A stretch of DNA of 58,197 bases from DASRTE01 sp035316885 (GCA_035316885.1 DATHII010000099.1:1-58197); one strand, 5' to 3'. Positions 33,611 to 42,566 are shown, counted from the first letter of the stretch. The notes: a model not told the origin generated them from the sequence alone. Made by a program: numbers and translations.

Positions 33611-34528
33611 GTGGGTGATCGCCGGACCGTCCTCCAGCCGTTCGAGCTCACCGGTGCGCTGAGCGCGCTGCCTGCCGACCTCGACGTCGCGGTCTGGGAC
33701 GCCATCGGGCTGCCCTCTGACGGCGTGCTGGAACGCGTCGAGTTCTACGTGATGCCGTACACGTTTGCTCCGGTCATCGGCGAGGTGATCGCCGCGATGC
33801 CGGGCCTCCGCGTCGTCCAGACGCTCACAGCGGGCGTCGAACACGTCATGCCGTTCATTCGCCCGGACGTCACTCTGTGCAACGCCCGCGGTGTCCACGA
33901 CGCCAGCACGGCGGAGCTGGCGGTGGCTCTCACGCTCGCGTCGCTGCGGGGGATCCCGGACTTCGTGCGGGCGCAGGACCGCGGGCGATGGGTTCACGGG
34001 CTGCGGCCGTCGCTGGCCGACCGGACGGTGCTCGTCGTGGGGTACGGATCGGTCGGCGCAGCGGTCGAGCGCCGGCTGCTCCCGTTCGAGTGCGACGTGC
34101 TGCGCGTCGCCCGGCGGGCACGCGACGGCATCGCCGGGTACGAGGCACTGCCGTCCCTGCTGGGACGGGCCGACGTCGTGGTGCTGACCGTGCCGCTGAC
34201 GGAACAGACACGCGGGATGGTCGACGCCTCCTTCCTGGCTGGCATGCGTGACGGCGCACTGTTGGTCAACGTCGCGCGCGGCCCGGTCGTCGACACCGAC
34301 GCGCTGCTCGCGGAGCTCGACGCTGGGCGGCTCAGCGCTGCGCTGGACGTGACCGACCCTGAACCCCCGCCCCCGGACCACCCGCTCTGGACCGCGCCCG
34401 GACTGCTGATCTCTCCCCACATCGGCGGCAACACCTCGGCCTTCCTGCCGAGGGCGACCAGGCTGGTCCGCGACCAGCTCGAGCGCTATGCCGCCGGCGA
34501 GCCGTTGGCCAACGTCGTCCAGGCGTAG
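33611..34528 (+). CDS. D-2-hydroxyacid dehydrogenase family protein
   Basis: A 305-residue NAD(P)H-dependent enzyme of the formate/glycerate dehydrogenase family. The NAD site is TVLVVGYGSVGAAVERRL. The catalytic set is Arg in LLVNVARGPVVDTDAL, Glu/Asp in VTDPEPPPPDHPLW and His in LISPHIGGNT. The substrate-domain part VVQTLTAGVEHVMP is typical. The GTG at 33611 with its leaderless -10 box is preferred to upstream in-frame codons. The substrate is unknown; a glyoxylate/hydroxypyruvate-type reductase is a fair guess. Confidence 0.88.
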   Translation: MGDRRTVLQPFELTGALSALPADLDVAVWDAIGLPSDGVLERVEFYVMPYTFAPVIGEVIAAMPGLRVVQTLTAGVEHVMPFIRPDVTLCNARGVHDASTAELAVALTLASLRGIPDFVRAQDRGRWVHGLRPSLADRTVLVVGYGSVGAAVERRLLPFECDVLRVARRARDGIAGYEALPSLLGRADVVVLTVPLTEQTRGMVDASFLAGMRDGALLVNVARGPVVDTDALLAELDAGRLSAALDVTDPEPPPPDHPLWTAPGLLISPHIGGNTSAFLPRATRLVRDQLERYAAGEPLANVVQA

Positions 34529-34583
34529 TCGCGGTGTCGGGGGCCCGCCCCGTTTGTCGTGTGGTCGGGCACACTTGCTGGGC

Positions 34584-35675
34584 ATGACGGTGTTGCTCAT
34601 GATCGGCACGCGCAAGGGCCTGTGGCTGGCCCGTAGCGACGACGACCGGACCACGTGGCAGTTCGACGGTCCGCACTTCCTCATGCAGGAGATCCCGTCG
34701 GCTGCGATCGACACCCGCGGGGGCGGGGCGCGGCTGCTGGTCGGAGCCCGCAGCGAGCACTGGGGCCCGTCCGTGTTTAACTCCGACGACCTCGGCGCGA
34801 GCTGGGACGAGCCCGAGGGCGGAGCGGTCCGGTTCCCGCCCGAGGCCGACGCGGCGGTCGCCGCCGTCTGGCAGTTGCGCCCCGATACCGCCGGGCGACC
34901 GGGCGTGGTCTGGGCCGGCACCGAGCCGTCGGCGTTGTGGCGCTCCGACGACCGGGGTGAGACGTTCGCGCTTGTCGACGGGCTGTGGAACCACCCGCAC
35001 CGGCAGAGCTGGCAGCCCGGCGGCGGTGGACAAGCGATCCACACGGTGCTGCCGCATCCGACCGACGACGCCCGCGTGCTGGTCGCCATGTCCACCGGCG
35101 GCGTCTACACGACCGCTGACGGAGGCACGTCGTGGAACTCGTCCAACCAGGGGATCAAGGCATATTTCCTGCCCGACCAGTGGCCCGACTACGGCCAGTG
35201 CGTACACAAGGTCGCCCGCGACCCGGCCGACCCGGAGCGGCTGTTCGCTCAGAACCACCACGGGGTCTACCGCTCCGACGACGGCGGCTCCACCTGGTCC
35301 TCGATCGCCGACGGCCTGCCCAGCGACTTCGGCTTCGCGATCGTCGCCCATCCCGCTCGTGCGGCCACGGCATGGGTCGCGCCGCTGGTTGCCGACGGTG
35401 AGCGGATCCCCCCAGACGGCGCGCTGAAGGTGTGGCGCACCGACGACAATGGAGCCTCGTGGGCCTCTGTCTCCGCCGGTCTTCCCGAGTCGGGCTTCTA
35501 CGCATCGGTGCTGCGCGACGCGTTCACCGTCGACGACGTGGGGGCGTCCGCGGGGCTCTACCTCGGTACCCGTGACGGCAGCGTCTATGCCAGTGCCGAC
35601 GAGGGGGGCGGCTGGGCCGAGGTGGCCAGCCACCTGCCCGACGTGCTCTGCGTGCGCGCGGCAACGATTCCGTGA
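34584..35675 (+). CDS. BNR/sialidase-like beta-propeller protein
   Basis: A 363-residue protein with repeated Asp-box motifs: SDDLGASWDEP, SDDRGETFALV, TADGGTSWNSS, SDDGGSTWSSI, TDDNGASWASV and SADEGGGWAEV, spaced as in a six- or seven-bladed propeller. It starts MTVLLMIGTRKGLWLARSDD with no signal peptide, so it is cytoplasmic. True sialidase catalytic residues are not evident, so hydrolase activity should not be assumed. Its stop overlaps the GTG of the MoaD/ThiS-like gene, and this pairing suggests the two proteins work together. Confidence 0.82.
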   Translation: MTVLLMIGTRKGLWLARSDDDRTTWQFDGPHFLMQEIPSAAIDTRGGGARLLVGARSEHWGPSVFNSDDLGASWDEPEGGAVRFPPEADAAVAAVWQLRPDTAGRPGVVWAGTEPSALWRSDDRGETFALVDGLWNHPHRQSWQPGGGGQAIHTVLPHPTDDARVLVAMSTGGVYTTADGGTSWNSSNQGIKAYFLPDQWPDYGQCVHKVARDPADPERLFAQNHHGVYRSDDGGSTWSSIADGLPSDFGFAIVAHPARAATAWVAPLVADGERIPPDGALKVWRTDDNGASWASVSAGLPESGFYASVLRDAFTVDDVGASAGLYLGTRDGSVYASADEGGGWAEVASHLPDVLCVRAATIP

Positions 35676-35956
35676 ATGTCACCGTCCGGCTGCCCGGGGC
35701 GCTGCGCGAGCTCGCCCGGGGCGAGCGTGCCGTCGTCGTCGAGCTGGACGACCAGGCGACGGTCACGACGCTGCTCGACGCGCTGGCGCATCGGCTGCCG
35801 GCGGTCGAACGGCGTATCCGTGACGAGACCGGGGTACTGCGCCGTCACGTCAACGTCTACGTCGGCGACGCCAACGTCCGCGACGGTGCCGGCCTCGCCG
35901 AGCCGCTGGCCGACGGTGCCGAGATCCAGGTGATCCCTGCGGTGTCCGGAGGCTGA
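35672..35956 (+). CDS. MoaD/ThiS-family (ubiquitin-fold) protein
   Basis: A 94-residue beta-grasp protein starting MNVTVRLPGALRELARGERA and ending GAEIQVIPAVSGG. The C-terminal Gly-Gly is the site where MoaD and ThiS are adenylated and thiocarboxylated. No moaE, thiG or E1-like gene is nearby. The GTG at 35672 overlaps the stop of the BNR-repeat gene, so the two are co-translated. It may be a sulfur carrier or a protein modifier for that partner (inference). Confidence 0.85.
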   Translation: MNVTVRLPGALRELARGERAVVVELDDQATVTTLLDALAHRLPAVERRIRDETGVLRRHVNVYVGDANVRDGAGLAEPLADGAEIQVIPAVSGG

Positions 35957-35963
35957 GCGGGTC

Positions 35964-35969
35964 TAGCGT
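35964..35969 (+). promoter_or_regulatory. -10-like box TAGCGT before ilvD
   Basis: TAGCGT lies 8 nt before the ATG at 35978, the leaderless spacing. Confidence 0.5.
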
Positions 35970-35977
35970 TGGCCGCT

Positions 35978-37669
35978 ATGACGCTCACCTCATCCGCTCC
36001 CGACCTCAAGCCCCGCTCGCGTGAGGTCACCGACGGACTCGAACGCGCGGCCGCCCGCGGGATGCTCCGCGCTGTCGGCATGACCGACGACGACTGGGAG
36101 AAGCCGCAGATCGGTGTGGCGTCGTCGTGGAACGAGATCACACCGTGCAACCTGTCCCTGGACCGGCTGGCCAAGGCGGCGAAAGAGGGGGTGCACGCGG
36201 CCGGGGGTTTCCCGATGGAGTTCGGCACGATCTCGGTGTCGGACGGCATCTCGATGGGCCACGAGGGCATGCACTACTCACTGGTGTCCCGCGAGGTCAT
36301 CGCCGACTCGGTCGAGACGGTGTTCGGGGCCGAGCGGTTCGACGGTGCGGTGCTGCTGGCCGGCTGCGACAAGTCCGAACCCGCGATGCTCATGGCGGCC
36401 GCCCGCCTCGACGTGGCAGCCGTGTTCCTCTACGCGGGCTCGATCCTGCCGGGGCGGGTCGGCGACCGGGAAGTGACGATCATCGACGCGTTCGAGGCGG
36501 TCGGTGCCTGCGCTCGAGGGCTCATCACGCGCGAGGAGGTCGACGAGATCGAGCGCGCCATCTGCCCCGGCGAGGGCGCGTGCGCCGGCATGTACACGGC
36601 CAACACCATGGCCAGTGCCGCAGAGGCGCTGGGCATGTCACTGCCGGGCAGCGCCGCACCACCGGCCGTCGACCGCCGCCGCGACGGCTTCGCCCGCCGC
36701 TCCGGTGAGGCCGTCGTCGGCCTGCTCAGGCAAGGCGTAACCACGCGCGACATCCTCACCCGCGATGCGTTCGAGAACGCGATCGCCGTGGTCATGGCCC
36801 TCGGCGGCTCGACGAATGCGGTCCTGCACCTGATGGCCATCGCGCACGAGGCTGACGTCGAGCTCAGCCTGGACGACTTCAACCGGATCGGTGACCGCGT
36901 GCCGCACCTGGCCGACGTCAAGCCGTTCGGGCGTTATGTCATGACCGACGTCGACCGCATCGGCGGCGTGCCGGTGGTCATGCGTGCGCTGCTCGACGCC
37001 GGCCTGCTGCACGGTGACTGCCTCACGGTCACCGGCGCGACGATGGCCGAGAACCTCGCGAAGATCGCGCCCCCCGACCCGGACGGCAAGATCATCCACG
37101 CGCTCGGCGATCCGATCCACCGCACCGGCGGGCTGACCGTCCTGCGCGGCACGCTCGCACCTGAGGGGGCGGTGGTGAAGACCGCCGGGTTCGACGCCGC
37201 CGTCTTCGAGGGGACGGCTCGCGTCTTCGACGGTGAGCAGGCAGCCATGGACGCGGTGGCGGACGGCACCGTCGTCGGCGGGGACGCGGTCATCGTCCGC
37301 TACGAAGGGCCCAAGGGCGGGCCCGGCATGCGGGAGATGCTCGCGGTGACTGGCGCGATCAAGGGCGCCGGCCTCGGCAAGAGCGTCCTGCTGATCACCG
37401 ACGGCCGATTCTCGGGTGGCACGACCGGCCTGTGCATCGGCCACCTCGCCCCCGAGGCCGTCGACGGCGGGCCGGTCGCGTTCGTCCGCGACGGCGACCG
37501 GATCCGACTGGACGTCGAGGCGCGGACCCTCGACCTGCTCGTCGACGACGCCGAGCTGGCCGTCCGTCGAGAGGGTTGGTCGCCGCCGCCGGCCAAGCAC
37601 CAGCGCGGGGTGCTCGCGAAGTACGCCCGCCTCGTCGGCTCCGCTGCGACCGGAGCCGTCTGCGACTGA
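35978..37669 (+). CDS. ilvD: Dihydroxy-acid dehydratase
   Basis: A 563-residue iron-sulfur dehydratase making the 2-keto acids of valine and isoleucine. It shows VASSWNEITPCNLSLDRLAK, VLLAGCDKSEPAMLMAAARL, CPGEGACAGMYTANTMASAA, then ALGGSTNAVLHLMAIAHEAD and TDGRFSGGTTGLCIGHLAPE. The three cluster cysteines are those of TPCN, GCDK and GACAG. The ATG at 35978 has a leaderless -10 box; a TTG three codons earlier is the alternative. It is separate from the ilvBNC operon 6 kb downstream. Confidence 0.97.
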   Translation: MTLTSSAPDLKPRSREVTDGLERAAARGMLRAVGMTDDDWEKPQIGVASSWNEITPCNLSLDRLAKAAKEGVHAAGGFPMEFGTISVSDGISMGHEGMHYSLVSREVIADSVETVFGAERFDGAVLLAGCDKSEPAMLMAAARLDVAAVFLYAGSILPGRVGDREVTIIDAFEAVGACARGLITREEVDEIERAICPGEGACAGMYTANTMASAAEALGMSLPGSAAPPAVDRRRDGFARRSGEAVVGLLRQGVTTRDILTRDAFENAIAVVMALGGSTNAVLHLMAIAHEADVELSLDDFNRIGDRVPHLADVKPFGRYVMTDVDRIGGVPVVMRALLDAGLLHGDCLTVTGATMAENLAKIAPPDPDGKIIHALGDPIHRTGGLTVLRGTLAPEGAVVKTAGFDAAVFEGTARVFDGEQAAMDAVADGTVVGGDAVIVRYEGPKGGPGMREMLAVTGAIKGAGLGKSVLLITDGRFSGGTTGLCIGHLAPEAVDGGPVAFVRDGDRIRLDVEARTLDLLVDDAELAVRREGWSPPPAKHQRGVLAKYARLVGSAATGAVCD

Positions 37670-37690
37670 GTGACGGGGACCGGCGCGCGC

Positions 37691-37696
37691 TAGCGT
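37691..37696 (+). promoter_or_regulatory. -10-like box TAGCGT before the GGDEF gene
   Basis: TAGCGT lies 6 nt before the ATG at 37703, the leaderless spacing. Confidence 0.45.
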
Positions 37697-37702
37697 CGAG
37701 AC

Positions 37703-38371
37703 ATGGTGTCGCGGACCATGCGATCGGCCGCCTACGCCGTTCCGTCGGCCGCGCTCGTCGGCGTGGTGTGGTGGCAGGCCGAAGGCGTGCCGACTCCGGT
37801 CGCCCTCGCCGTCGTCGCCGCGGCTGTTGCGTGGCAGGCCTTCTTGCTCCGCCGGAATCTCCGGCTGGACCGGCAGGTCGACCACGACCAGTTGACCGGG
37901 CTGCCCGGCCGAGTGCTCCTGCGCCAACGGCTGGGAGCGCTCCTGCGCAACGGCCACCGAGTGGCACTGGTCTTCGTCGACCTCGACGGCTTCAAGCGGG
38001 TCAACGACGCGTATGGGCACGCCGCCGGCGACCGGATCCTGGTCGAGGTGGCGCGCCGCCTGGAGCGCACGGCCGGCCCGGACGCCTTCGTCGCCCGCTA
38101 CGGCGGGGACGAGTTCGCGATCGTGATCCAGGCGGCCGAGCCCGAGGCGCGGGACCTCACCGAGCGGGTCACGGCCTGCCTGTGCCGGCCCGGGTCCGGA
38201 CGGCTGGTCCTGGCCGCGAGTGTGGGTCTTGCCATGTCGGACGGCGGCAGCGCAGATCTCGACGCGCTGCTCGCGGAGGCCGACGCCTCGATGTACGCCG
38301 CGAAGCGCCTCACAACGGAACCACTCAGCTCGCAACCGGCTCGTCGTGGTCGGCCTGCAACACGGCCGTGA
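37703..38371 (+). CDS. GGDEF-domain protein (putative diguanylate cyclase)
   Basis: A 222-residue protein with one or two N-terminal membrane segments (VPSAALVGVVWWQ and PVALAVVAAAVAWQAFLL) and a GGDEF domain starting at VDHDQLTGLPGRVLLRQRL. The active site RYGGDEFAIVI is intact; the metal Asp lies in VFVDLDGFKRVNDAYGHAAG. It should make cyclic di-GMP at the membrane. The last 16 codons overlap, antisense, the end of the HPr gene. No RxxD inhibitory site is obvious. Confidence 0.9.
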   Translation: MVSRTMRSAAYAVPSAALVGVVWWQAEGVPTPVALAVVAAAVAWQAFLLRRNLRLDRQVDHDQLTGLPGRVLLRQRLGALLRNGHRVALVFVDLDGFKRVNDAYGHAAGDRILVEVARRLERTAGPDAFVARYGGDEFAIVIQAAEPEARDLTERVTACLCRPGSGRLVLAASVGLAMSDGGSADLDALLAEADASMYAAKRLTTEPLSSQPARRGRPATRP

Positions 38372-38603
38372 GCGTGTCGAGCGCGGCCTCTGCACCCTCA
38401 CCGTCGGCTTCCAGGGCAACCTCGTCGCCACCCTTGGCGCCGAGCGCGAGGACGGCGAGGATGCTGCGCGCGTCGACGGCCTTGCCGTCTCCCTTGCGGA
38501 TGCGCACCGGCACGGGCAGTTCGGCCGCCGCCTTGACGAACAGGGCGGCCGGCCGCGCGTGCAAACCGACGCGTGATCCGACGACGACGACTCGTTCGGC
38601 CAT
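38325..38603 (-). CDS. HPr family phosphocarrier protein
   Basis: A 92-residue PTS phosphocarrier. The phosphorylated histidine is in GSRVGLHARPAALFVKAAAE (His15). The regulatory-serine region is DARSILAVLALGAKGGDEV. It ends the polyol operon, 10 nt after the dehydrogenase stop. It takes phosphate from EI (not in the window) and passes it to the IIA protein encoded upstream. Its 3' end overlaps the GGDEF gene by 47 nt on the other strand. Confidence 0.92.
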   Translation of the reverse strand: MAERVVVVGSRVGLHARPAALFVKAAAELPVPVRIRKGDGKAVDARSILAVLALGAKGGDEVALEADGEGAEAALDTLTAVLQADHDEPVAS

Positions 38604-38613
38604 GTCTGCCTCC

Positions 38614-39654
38614 TCAGGCTTCGATGGTCACCTTGATGCCCTCGCCACGGGAGACGATCCCGAAGGCGTCGAGTACCTCCCCGAGCGGCAGCCTGTGCGT
38701 GATGAGGTCGGCAACCGGCACGGCACCGGACGCGATGAGCTGGAGCGCGCGCTTGTTGTGCGCGGGGCTCGACCCGTTGGCGCCGACGATGGTGAGCTCG
38801 CGGTAGTGGACGAGGTTGGAGTCCAGCGTGATCGTCGGCGTGTCCTTGGGCAGACCGCCGAAGAAGCTGATCCGCCCGCCCGGCGCGACCATTGTCAGCG
38901 CGTCCTCCTGCGCCTTGCCGGATGCCGCGGCCGTGATCACCACGTCGGCACCGCGACCCTCGGTCAGCTTCACGACCTCGTCGATCGCATCGACCTCGGC
39001 CGCGCAGATGGCGGCGTCGGGCCTGACCACGTCGGCCGACATGTCCAGGCGGGAGCGGTTGAGCTCGACCAGGAACACACGCCGCGCCCCCCGGGCTCGC
39101 GCCAGGCGCACGTGCAGGCACCCGATCGGGCCGGCGCCCACGACGACGACGTCGTCGCCCTCACCGACCTGCGCGAGTTCCTGGCCGTTGATGACGCAGG
39201 CCAGGGGCTCGGCGACCGACGCCTCGGCGAAGCTCACGCCGTCGGGTATCCGGTTGAGGCCGTCGACCCGGAGGACCGCATGCGGCACGACGAGGTACTC
39301 GGCGAACCCGCCCTCGTAGTGGTAACCCACCGAGGTCTGGTTCGGGCAGACGGTCATCCGACCGGCCAGACACTGCGCGCACTCGCCGCACGGGACGGCG
39401 GCGATGACCTGGACTCCGTCGCCGACCGCCCAGCCGGTGACGTCCGCGCCGATGTCGACGACTTCGCCGGCGACTTCGTGGCCCATGACCCGCGGCGGGT
39501 CGATGTGCTGGTGGCCGTGGTTGTAGATCTTGACGTCGGTGCCGCAGGTCGAACAGTTGCGGACCCTGATCTTCACCTCGTCCGGACCGGCCCGAGGCTC
39601 GGCAATGTCCTCGATCCGCACGTCGCCGGGTGCGTAGAAGCGGGCGACCTTCAT
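38614..39654 (-). CDS. Zinc-dependent alcohol/polyol dehydrogenase (MDR family)
   Basis: A 346-residue medium-chain dehydrogenase. The catalytic zinc site shows CSTCGTDVK and GHEVAGEV; the structural zinc cysteines are CGECAQCLAGRMTVC. The Rossmann motif is VVVVGAGPIGCLHV. It resembles sorbitol/L-iditol and sugar-phosphate dehydrogenases. Its ATG overlaps the IIA stop by 4 nt, so it is part of the polyol PTS operon and probably oxidises the imported polyol phosphate to a ketose phosphate (inference). Confidence 0.88.
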   Translation of the reverse strand: MKVARFYAPGDVRIEDIAEPRAGPDEVKIRVRNCSTCGTDVKIYNHGHQHIDPPRVMGHEVAGEVVDIGADVTGWAVGDGVQVIAAVPCGECAQCLAGRMTVCPNQTSVGYHYEGGFAEYLVVPHAVLRVDGLNRIPDGVSFAEASVAEPLACVINGQELAQVGEGDDVVVVGAGPIGCLHVRLARARGARRVFLVELNRSRLDMSADVVRPDAAICAAEVDAIDEVVKLTEGRGADVVITAAASGKAQEDALTMVAPGGRISFFGGLPKDTPTITLDSNLVHYRELTIVGANGSSPAHNKRALQLIASGAVPVADLITHRLPLGEVLDAFGIVSRGEGIKVTIEA

Positions 39655-40112
39655 GGTGAATGCTCCTCGTCCACCGCTGACAGCAGGTCGAGCACGTCAC
39701 CGGGTTCGGTGGCCGAGCGGAGCCGCTCGGCCTGATCCGGCTCCATCAGGATCTGCGCCAGCGCGGAGAGCACGGCGACGTGCTCGTCGCCGCTGGACGC
39801 GATCGGGATGCAGAGCTTCACGGTCTGGCCGTCCCAGTCGACGCCGTCCGGATACTGCAGGACGGCCAGCGCGGTGCGCTTGACGTGCACCCTGCTCTCG
39901 TCGGTTCCGTGCGGGATCGCGATGCCCTCGCCCATGTAGGTCGAGATGGATCGTTCGCGCTCGAGGATGGCGTCGGCGTACGGCGGCGCAACCGCGCCGA
40001 TGCTGACCAGCACCTCTCCGGACTGGCGCAGCGCGTCCCACTTGTCCTGCGCGCGCTGCGCCAGCCGGATGGCGTCCGGGCCGAGGATCGCGGTCGTGGC
40101 GTCCTCAACCAC
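39651..40112 (-). CDS. PTS mannitol/fructose-type IIA component
   Basis: A 153-residue IIA protein with the phosphorylation site GEGIAIPHGTDESRVHVKRT (His in PHGT) and the typical VLSALAQILMEPDQAERL. The GTG at 40112 overlaps the IIB stop by 8 nt; the frame extends further upstream without family resemblance. It relays phosphate from HPr to IIB. Confidence 0.92.
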   Translation of the reverse strand: MVEDATTAILGPDAIRLAQRAQDKWDALRQSGEVLVSIGAVAPPYADAILERERSISTYMGEGIAIPHGTDESRVHVKRTALAVLQYPDGVDWDGQTVKLCIPIASSGDEHVAVLSALAQILMEPDQAERLRSATEPGDVLDLLSAVDEEHSP

Positions 40113-40413
40113 CGAGTACCCCCCCGTCCCTGATCGCGGCCTCGACCCGGTCGAAGGCGGGGTCTCCCATAAAAACCTGGAACGGGACGACCACTGCCTG
40201 CGGCGCGATGCCACGCGCCCGGTCGGCCAGGCCGACGTGGCAAAGAACTACCTGGGCGTCGGCCGGGATCGAGTTGACCGGCACGTGCTCGACGGCAACG
40301 TCGTACTTCTTCAGCCGCTTGCGCAGCTGGCTGGCCAGCATGACGCTGCTGCCCATGCCGGCGTCGCAGGCGACGACCACCTTGGTCACGTCGCTTCCGG
40401 TGATCTGGGACAT
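40105..40413 (-). CDS. PTS mannitol-type IIB component
   Basis: A 102-residue IIB protein with the phosphocysteine loop VVVACDAGMGSSVMLAS (Cys16), as in mannitol IIB. It is encoded separately from IIC, 4 nt downstream of it; in many bacteria IIC and IIB are fused. The ATG at 40413 starts MSQITGSDVTKVVVACD. Confidence 0.92.
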   Translation of the reverse strand: MSQITGSDVTKVVVACDAGMGSSVMLASQLRKRLKKYDVAVEHVPVNSIPADAQVVLCHVGLADRARGIAPQAVVVPFQVFMGDPAFDRVEAAIRDGGVLGG

Positions 40414-40417
40414 GGGC

Positions 40418-41575
40418 TCAGGCCTCCGACGTGGCTGTGCGTGCGGTCGCGGGAGTGGCTGCGGGGGTGGTCGTCGTATGAGTACCGGCTTCCTCCGGCG
40501 TCTCGAGCGGGACGTCCTTTTCCGCCCGGCCGAAGCCCAGGAGCATTGATCCGACGCCGAATGACACGGCGGCGGCCACGGCGATCGAGGAGAGCACGAC
40601 GACGTACGCCCCGCGGGGAGTCACCGCCAGGTAGGCGAAGATGCTTCCCGGCGACGGGGTGGCCAGCAGGCCGGCACCGGTGATCATCGCCGTGGTCACG
40701 CCCGCAGCACCACCGGCGATGGCGGCGAGGATCATGCGTGGCTTCATCAGCACGTAGGGGAAGTAGATCTCGTGGATGCCGCCGAAGAACTGGATGATGA
40801 TCGCGCCGGGAACGGTCGGCCGCAGCGAGCGAGGGCCGAAGAACAGGTACGCCAGCAGGATGCCGAGTCCCGGCCCGGGGTTGGTCTCGATCATGAACAG
40901 GATCGACCGACCCTGCTCTGCAACCTCGGCCACTCCGAGGGGTGCAAGCACGCCGTGGTTGATCGCGTTGTTGAGGAAGAGCACCTTGGCCGGTTCGACG
41001 ATGACTGACACCAGAGGCAGCAGGTTGTTCTCCACCAACGCGTCGACACCGTTGCCGGCTGCCTCGGTCAACGCCTCGACCACCGGGCCGATGGCCCACA
41101 GGCCGGCAATGGCCATGCCGCCGCCGATGATGCCCGCACTGAAGTTGTCCACCAGCATCTCGAAACCCGCGCGCGTGCGCTCGGCGGTGACGTTGTCGAC
41201 GAGCTTGAGGATGAACGCGGTGAGTGGACCGATGACCATCGCCCCGAGGAACATCGGGATGTCGGTGCCGACGACGACACCGACCGTGGCGATCGCCCCC
41301 ACCACCGCGCCGCGTTGTCCGTGTACCAGGCGGCCGCCGGTGTAGCCGATCAGTACGGGCAGCAGAAAGGTGATCATCGGCCCAACCAGCCCGGCCAGGG
41401 TCTCGTTCGGCAGCCAGCCGGTGGGGATGAACAGAGCCGTGATGAGGCCCCAGGCGATGAACGCCGAGATGTTCGGCATGATCATGCCGGCCAGGTAGCC
41501 CCCGACCCGCTGGACGGTGGCGCGGAAACCGCCGCCTTCGAGGTGCTTGCTCGCGGAAATGTCTGAAGGTGCCAT
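40418..41575 (-). CDS. PTS mannitol-type IIC permease
   Basis: A 385-residue membrane permease. It begins RVGGYLAGMIMPNISAFIAW, has repeated hydrophobic segments, the sugar-site motif GGIHEIYFPYVLMKPR and the pattern NNAINHGVLAPLG, both characteristic of the MtlA family. After ~340 residues of membrane domain there is a Thr/Ala-rich tail (EEAGTHTTTTPAATPATART) where other mannitol permeases carry IIB. The substrate is a polyol of the mannitol type; the exact sugar cannot be told. Confidence 0.92.
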   Translation of the reverse strand: MAPSDISASKHLEGGGFRATVQRVGGYLAGMIMPNISAFIAWGLITALFIPTGWLPNETLAGLVGPMITFLLPVLIGYTGGRLVHGQRGAVVGAIATVGVVVGTDIPMFLGAMVIGPLTAFILKLVDNVTAERTRAGFEMLVDNFSAGIIGGGMAIAGLWAIGPVVEALTEAAGNGVDALVENNLLPLVSVIVEPAKVLFLNNAINHGVLAPLGVAEVAEQGRSILFMIETNPGPGLGILLAYLFFGPRSLRPTVPGAIIIQFFGGIHEIYFPYVLMKPRMILAAIAGGAAGVTTAMITGAGLLATPSPGSIFAYLAVTPRGAYVVVLSSIAVAAAVSFGVGSMLLGFGRAEKDVPLETPEEAGTHTTTTPAATPATARTATSEA

Positions 41576-41621
41576 CGGTCTGCTCCGTTCCTGAGGGGGC
41601 GCGGCGGGCGTCGGTGCGGTT

Positions 41622-42566
41622 CTAGGGGGCGGGAGACAGCTCCCGGGTCCGGTCGGGAGGTTGGACCAGCCGGAGGTTGCGGTGGATCACGTCATCGGGG
41701 CCCGGCATCCTGCTGCCCGGCAGTGATGCGGCGGCGGCTCCCCAGCTCAGGGCGGCGGCGAGCGCCTCGGGGCCGCGGCCACCGGCCGACAGGAAGCCGG
41801 CGAGCATCGCGTCGCCCGCGCCGACCGAGCTGACCGGCACGAGCTCGGGTGCGGCGCCGAAGACAGCGCCCTCGTCGTCGACCAGGACGGCGCCGTCGCG
41901 GCCGAGGCTGGCGAGCACCGCCCGGGCGCCGCGCGAGTGCAACTGGCGGGCGGCGTCGACGACGTCACCGATGGTGTGCAACGCGATTCCGGTCGACTCG
42001 GCGAGCTCGTCCCGGTTGGGCTTGACCAGTGCCGGCTCGGCGTGGAGGACCGCCGACAGAGCCTGGCCGCTCGTGTCGACCGCGATGAGCGCCCCGGACG
42101 CGCGGAGCGTGCGGGCGAGGTCGGCGTAGAAGCCGGGCTCGACGCCGGGGGGCAGGCTGCCGCTCGCCACGACCCAGTCGGCGCCCGACACCGACGAGGT
42201 GACGGCGTTGACGCAGGCCGCCACCTGCCCGGCGTCGAGGGGTGCGCCAGGCTCGTTGAACTTGGTCGTCGTGCCGTCCGGCTCGACCACCGCGATGTTC
42301 GATCTGGTCGCACCGGGAACCGGGACCGGGAGAATGTCGATGCCGTCGGCCTCGAGGAGCGCGACGAGGTGCTCGCCCTCCGCGCCGCCGGTCGTGACGA
42401 CGGCACGGGTCTTGACTCCGTGAGCCGCCAGCGCCCGGGAGACGTTGATGCCCTTGCCGCCTGCGTCGACGTGTACGCCGAGTGCCCGCACGACCGAGCC
42501 GCGGTCGAGCGCCTCGACCTCGACCGTGCGGTCGACGCTCGGGTTGAGGGTCAGCGTGACGATCAT
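41622..42566 (-). CDS. 1-phosphofructokinase / hexose-phosphate kinase (PfkB family)
   Basis: A 314-residue ribokinase-fold kinase. It begins MIVTLTLNPSVDRTVEVEAL, has GGKGINVSRALAAHGV, and the catalytic anion hole SVGAGDAMLAGFLSAGG with Asp. Relatives are FruK (fructose-1-P) and LacC (tagatose-6-P) kinases. In this operon it probably phosphorylates the ketose phosphate released by the dehydrogenase. The ATG overlaps the deoR stop by 4 nt. Confidence 0.9.
   Translation of the reverse strand: MIVTLTLNPSVDRTVEVEALDRGSVVRALGVHVDAGGKGINVSRALAAHGVKTRAVVTTGGAEGEHLVALLEADGIDILPVPVPGATRSNIAVVEPDGTTTKFNEPGAPLDAGQVAACVNAVTSSVSGADWVVASGSLPPGVEPGFYADLARTLRASGALIAVDTSGQALSAVLHAEPALVKPNRDELAESTGIALHTIGDVVDAARQLHSRGARAVLASLGRDGAVLVDDEGAVFGAAPELVPVSSVGAGDAMLAGFLSAGGRGPEALAAALSWGAAAASLPGSRMPGPDDVIHRNLRLVQPPDRTRELSPAP

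Noticed and set aside
36638..39121. 827-codon minus-strand frame opposite ilvD, the GGDEF gene and parts of the PTS operon
   Set aside because: It crosses several real genes on both strands and shows no protein family; it is a GC-skew artefact.
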